Shown in pieces: positions 62,310 through 64,000 of a DNA stretch of 64,000 bases. Below the pieces are notes generated by a model. The model searched no databases and was not told where the DNA came from. It saw only the letters and a program-made list of their open reading frames with translations. This DNA comes from Planctomycetaceae bacterium (GTDB taxonomy: Bacteria; Planctomycetota; Phycisphaerae; SM23-33). The stretch is from NCBI GenBank assembly GCA_039680605.1, contig JBDKTA010000065.1:1-64000 (forward strand). The letters are read 5' to 3'. Numbering within the stretch: the stretch's first letter is position 1; each line of letters begins with the position of its first letter. A program made the translations under genes and the position numbers.

Positions 62310-62945
62310 ATGAAGATTACCATGACTCATGCTGTGGTTTGTGCTGCCGTGATTTCTCTGATTGGGATGCAGGCCTCTGCCGATGTGATGACGTACAACG
62401 GCCAGGCCCTGAACTCGCAGGTGAAGATCAACTGCGTCGGAACGCTGGCGAACAGTCTGACAACCGGCGCCGGGCAGATGAAGATCAACTACCAGGGCGA
62501 GGATGTGCTGGGCTACTGCGTGGACCTCAACCACTACGCCGGCACGACCGAAGTGACGGAACGAAGCGCTTCGACGCTGGCCAACGGCTGGATGGTCGCC
62601 TACCTGTTCAACACATACGCCCCTGCCGTGGTGACCGGCATTGACGCCTCGGCGCTGCAGTCGGCGCTGTGGGAAGTGATCAACGAGACCGGTTCGGTCT
62701 TCGACGTGACCGCCGGGCACTTCTTCATCAGCAACAATGCCGCCGTGGCGACCGCTGCGAACAATCTGCTGGCGACGATTCCCGCCAGCTACAGCCCCAG
62801 CGTCTGGCCGATCGTGCTCGACAGCCTGACCAAGCAGGACATCATCATCGAAGGGCGCATCCCCGAGCCGGCGACCATCGGCATGATGGTTCTGGGCTCC
62901 ATGGGAGTCTTCATGCGCCGGCTGAGCCGACGCCACGTTGCCTGA
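62310..62945 (+). CDS. PEP-CTERM protein with thioester-domain-like fold
   Basis: The ATG at 62310 follows the conserved leader; 211 residues. The signal peptide ends near A-S-A (residue 24). The body has G-Y-C-V-D-L-N (Cys70) and A-L-Q-S-A-L-W-E-V (Gln117), which resemble the C...TQ-x-A-x-W pair of surface thioester domains that form internal Cys-Gln bonds and attach covalently to targets. The C-terminus IPEPATIGMMVLGSMGVFMRR is a PEP-CTERM signal. The thioester call is inference from pattern, not proven. Confidence 0.75.
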   Translation: MKITMTHAVVCAAVISLIGMQASADVMTYNGQALNSQVKINCVGTLANSLTTGAGQMKINYQGEDVLGYCVDLNHYAGTTEVTERSASTLANGWMVAYLFNTYAPAVVTGIDASALQSALWEVINETGSVFDVTAGHFFISNNAAVATAANNLLATIPASYSPSVWPIVLDSLTKQDIIIEGRIPEPATIGMMVLGSMGVFMRRLSRRHVA

Positions 62946-63001
62946 GATTTGTGCCAACCGTTTGAACTACAGCTTGCCCTTCTGGAAGCAAACACAAGTT
63001 T

Positions 63002-63068
63002 GTGTCGCCGTCCGAGGCTCGCGGCCGGCGAGGAGGGAATCGGGCCCATTGCCCCTGGAGGCAAGACC
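63002..63068 (+). promoter_or_regulatory. conserved 5' leader, copy B
   Basis: It matches 62245-62307 at nearly every base, including the CTCGC/GCGAG stem and the TTGCC/GGCAA stem that hides GGAGG. A GTG start follows 4 bases after the block. Confidence 0.65.
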
Positions 63069-63839
63069 GTGAAGACGAACAAGATCAACAGCCTGATGGG
63101 AATCACGATGGTGCTTGTGGCCGCTTCGGTACTGAATGCTTCTGTCATCAGCGAGACCTACACTCTGAACAAGTCAACCGACGACGGGATGCCGCTTGCG
63201 GGGCTGTCGGCCCAGGCGACGTTTTTCTGGGACGATGCCGCACCGGATTCACTGAAGATCTCGCTGCGCAACACGTCGACGTCGGTCCCGGGCTGGTTCG
63301 ACAGCGCCGATCAGATCCTGACGAGCCTTTCGTTCGACCTGGGGGGCCTGGCGATCACCGGCGGGACGGCCACCATCGCCGCCGGCAGCCAGAGCGTGAG
63401 CTTTGACTGTATCCCCGTGCAGTTGACCGGCGGGGCGGATGTCAGCGGCGAATGGGGATTTGGCAACAGCGGCAGCGGAAGCTCCCCACTGCTGACCAAC
63501 GTGATCTCGGCGATGCGAGCCCACACCTCGACAAGGTTCGGCCCCGTCAACATGGACGGGCCGACAAATCTGGACGGTCCGCAAGGCGGCATTGTGACCT
63601 CGCCGGCGCTGGTAAGTCTGGATGGATTGGGCGCCGTGGCTGACTGCATCAACTTTGACCTGACACTGTCGAGCGATCTGTTGGGCTTGGGATTCCTTAA
63701 TAATGGCCATAGCCTCGTGGCTGAGTTTGGCTCCGACGCCGCGTTCGTGACCGTCCCTGAACCGGCCACCATGAGCCTGCTGGCCGTGTGCAGCCTGGCG
63801 GCGGTGATCCGTCGCCGTCGAATCGGAGGTGTCGCATGA
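63069..63839 (+). CDS. PEP-CTERM surface protein
   Basis: GTG start five bases after the leader hairpin; 256 residues. A signal peptide (about 1-25, M-G-I-T-M-V-L-V-A-A-S-V-L-N-A) precedes a beta-rich domain. Strand-like repeats include L-T-S-L-S-F-D-L-G-G-L-A-I-T-G-G. The tail VPEPATMSLLAVCSLAAVIRRR is a PEP-CTERM sorting signal. The central domain is not one I can name. The stop overlaps the next ATG (ATGA), implying coupled translation. Confidence 0.82.
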   Translation: MKTNKINSLMGITMVLVAASVLNASVISETYTLNKSTDDGMPLAGLSAQATFFWDDAAPDSLKISLRNTSTSVPGWFDSADQILTSLSFDLGGLAITGGTATIAAGSQSVSFDCIPVQLTGGADVSGEWGFGNSGSGSSPLLTNVISAMRAHTSTRFGPVNMDGPTNLDGPQGGIVTSPALVSLDGLGAVADCINFDLTLSSDLLGLGFLNNGHSLVAEFGSDAAFVTVPEPATMSLLAVCSLAAVIRRRRIGGVA

Positions 63840-64000
63840 ACCGTCTGCTGACATCAATCATCCTGCTGGCCGGCCTGGGGGGGCTAGCCGTGCCAGGCCA
63901 AGCGGCGATCTTCACCCTGGCCGACGCTAACTCGACCGCCACCGTCGACGCCACCGGGGGCGCGGGGATGTACGAGTGGAAGGTGGACGGCGTCGATCAC
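63836..64000 (+). CDS. exported protein, N-terminal part (cut by window edge)
   Basis: The ATG overlaps the stop of the preceding PEP-CTERM gene by four bases, and 55 codons remain open to the window end. The signal peptide is L-L-T-S-I-I-L-L-A-G-L-G-G-L-A-V-P-G-Q-A. The mature start I-F-T-L-A-D-A-N-S-T-A-T-V-D is beta-like. It is probably another secreted or PEP-CTERM-type protein of the same operon; family unknown. Confidence 0.7.
   Translation, partial: MNRLLTSIILLAGLGGLAVPGQAAIFTLADANSTATVDATGGAGMYEWKVDGVDH

Overview
The window looks like a chromosomal segment of a Planctomycetota bacterium, most likely Phycisphaerae-like. The evidence is high GC with tightly packed Gram-negative housekeeping genes (lptB, rseP, lepB), several PEP-CTERM surface proteins, DUF6785 and TIGR03790 proteins, a GH172 (DUF2961) protein, and a signal peptidase I with a zinc ribbon and a large insert. 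I saw no rRNA, tRNA or CRISPR array. The taxonomic placement is inference from gene content, not from a marker tree.

Layout. 1-1300 is a graveyard of insertion-sequence and REP-associated transposase pieces around one orphan gene. 1.4-11.0 kb holds trpD, a HEPN gene, purC, an amidase, a threonine aldolase, a four-helix-bundle (S23/IVP) gene between inverted simple repeats, dapB, a giant lepB and lptB. 11.2-17.8 kb encodes lipoproteins, a DUF6785 membrane protein, a TIGR03790 protein and a PEP-CTERM LamG protein. 18.5-26.4 kb holds an RRM protein, rpmA, obgE, a second S23/IVP cassette, coaX, a divergent mnmE-like GTPase, dnaA and a ZIP transporter. 26.6-37.1 kb has a large PQQ-propeller/methyltransferase fusion, an AlkD-like protein, a deacetylase, a CPBP protease, wrbA, comEA, a GH10-like protein, a rhomboid and a Nudix hydrolase. 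37.3-49 kb carries dxr, rseP, a lipoprotein, hemL, leuS and two envelope-type proteins. 49.3-51.8 kb is a lower-GC accessory island. 52.4-64 kb holds a hybrid sensor kinase, GH172, three complete PEP-CTERM proteins, Mut7-C and HD proteins, an orphan VapB-type antitoxin, a creatininase family protein and a DUF981 protein.

The most unusual property is the repeat ecology. Nearly every intergenic gap carries one or more of at least seven repeat families: an inverted-repeat element of about 150-190 bp (four core copies plus one shell with a different core), several short REP-like palindromes, GGAT arrays, AATTTCC arrays and TTACTGG arrays. These repeats sit flush against start and stop codons, sometimes supply the stop codon, and in four genes lie inside coding sequence in frame (PQQ protein, mnmE-like, peptidase N-terminus, hemL C-terminus). 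Two S23/IVP four-helix-bundle genes are each bracketed by inverted simple-sequence arrays, resembling the 23S rRNA intervening sequences that encode this family but placed between protein genes. One cassette carries a decayed second copy reduced to its first codons. I consider this the best candidate for an undescribed system. A second candidate is a near-identical 5' leader on two adjacent PEP-CTERM genes that folds the Shine-Dalgarno sequence into a hairpin.

How the genes work together. Most are biosynthesis (trpD, purC, dapB, coaX, dxr, hemL), translation and ribosome assembly (leuS, rpmA, obgE), replication (dnaA) and envelope functions (lptB, rseP, lepB, amidase, PEP-CTERM). They are scattered singly or in pairs rather than in large operons. 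The clear translationally coupled pairs are nudix/rhomboid, GH10-like/comEA, the two genes at 46.5-49.0 kb, and the last two PEP-CTERM-region genes.
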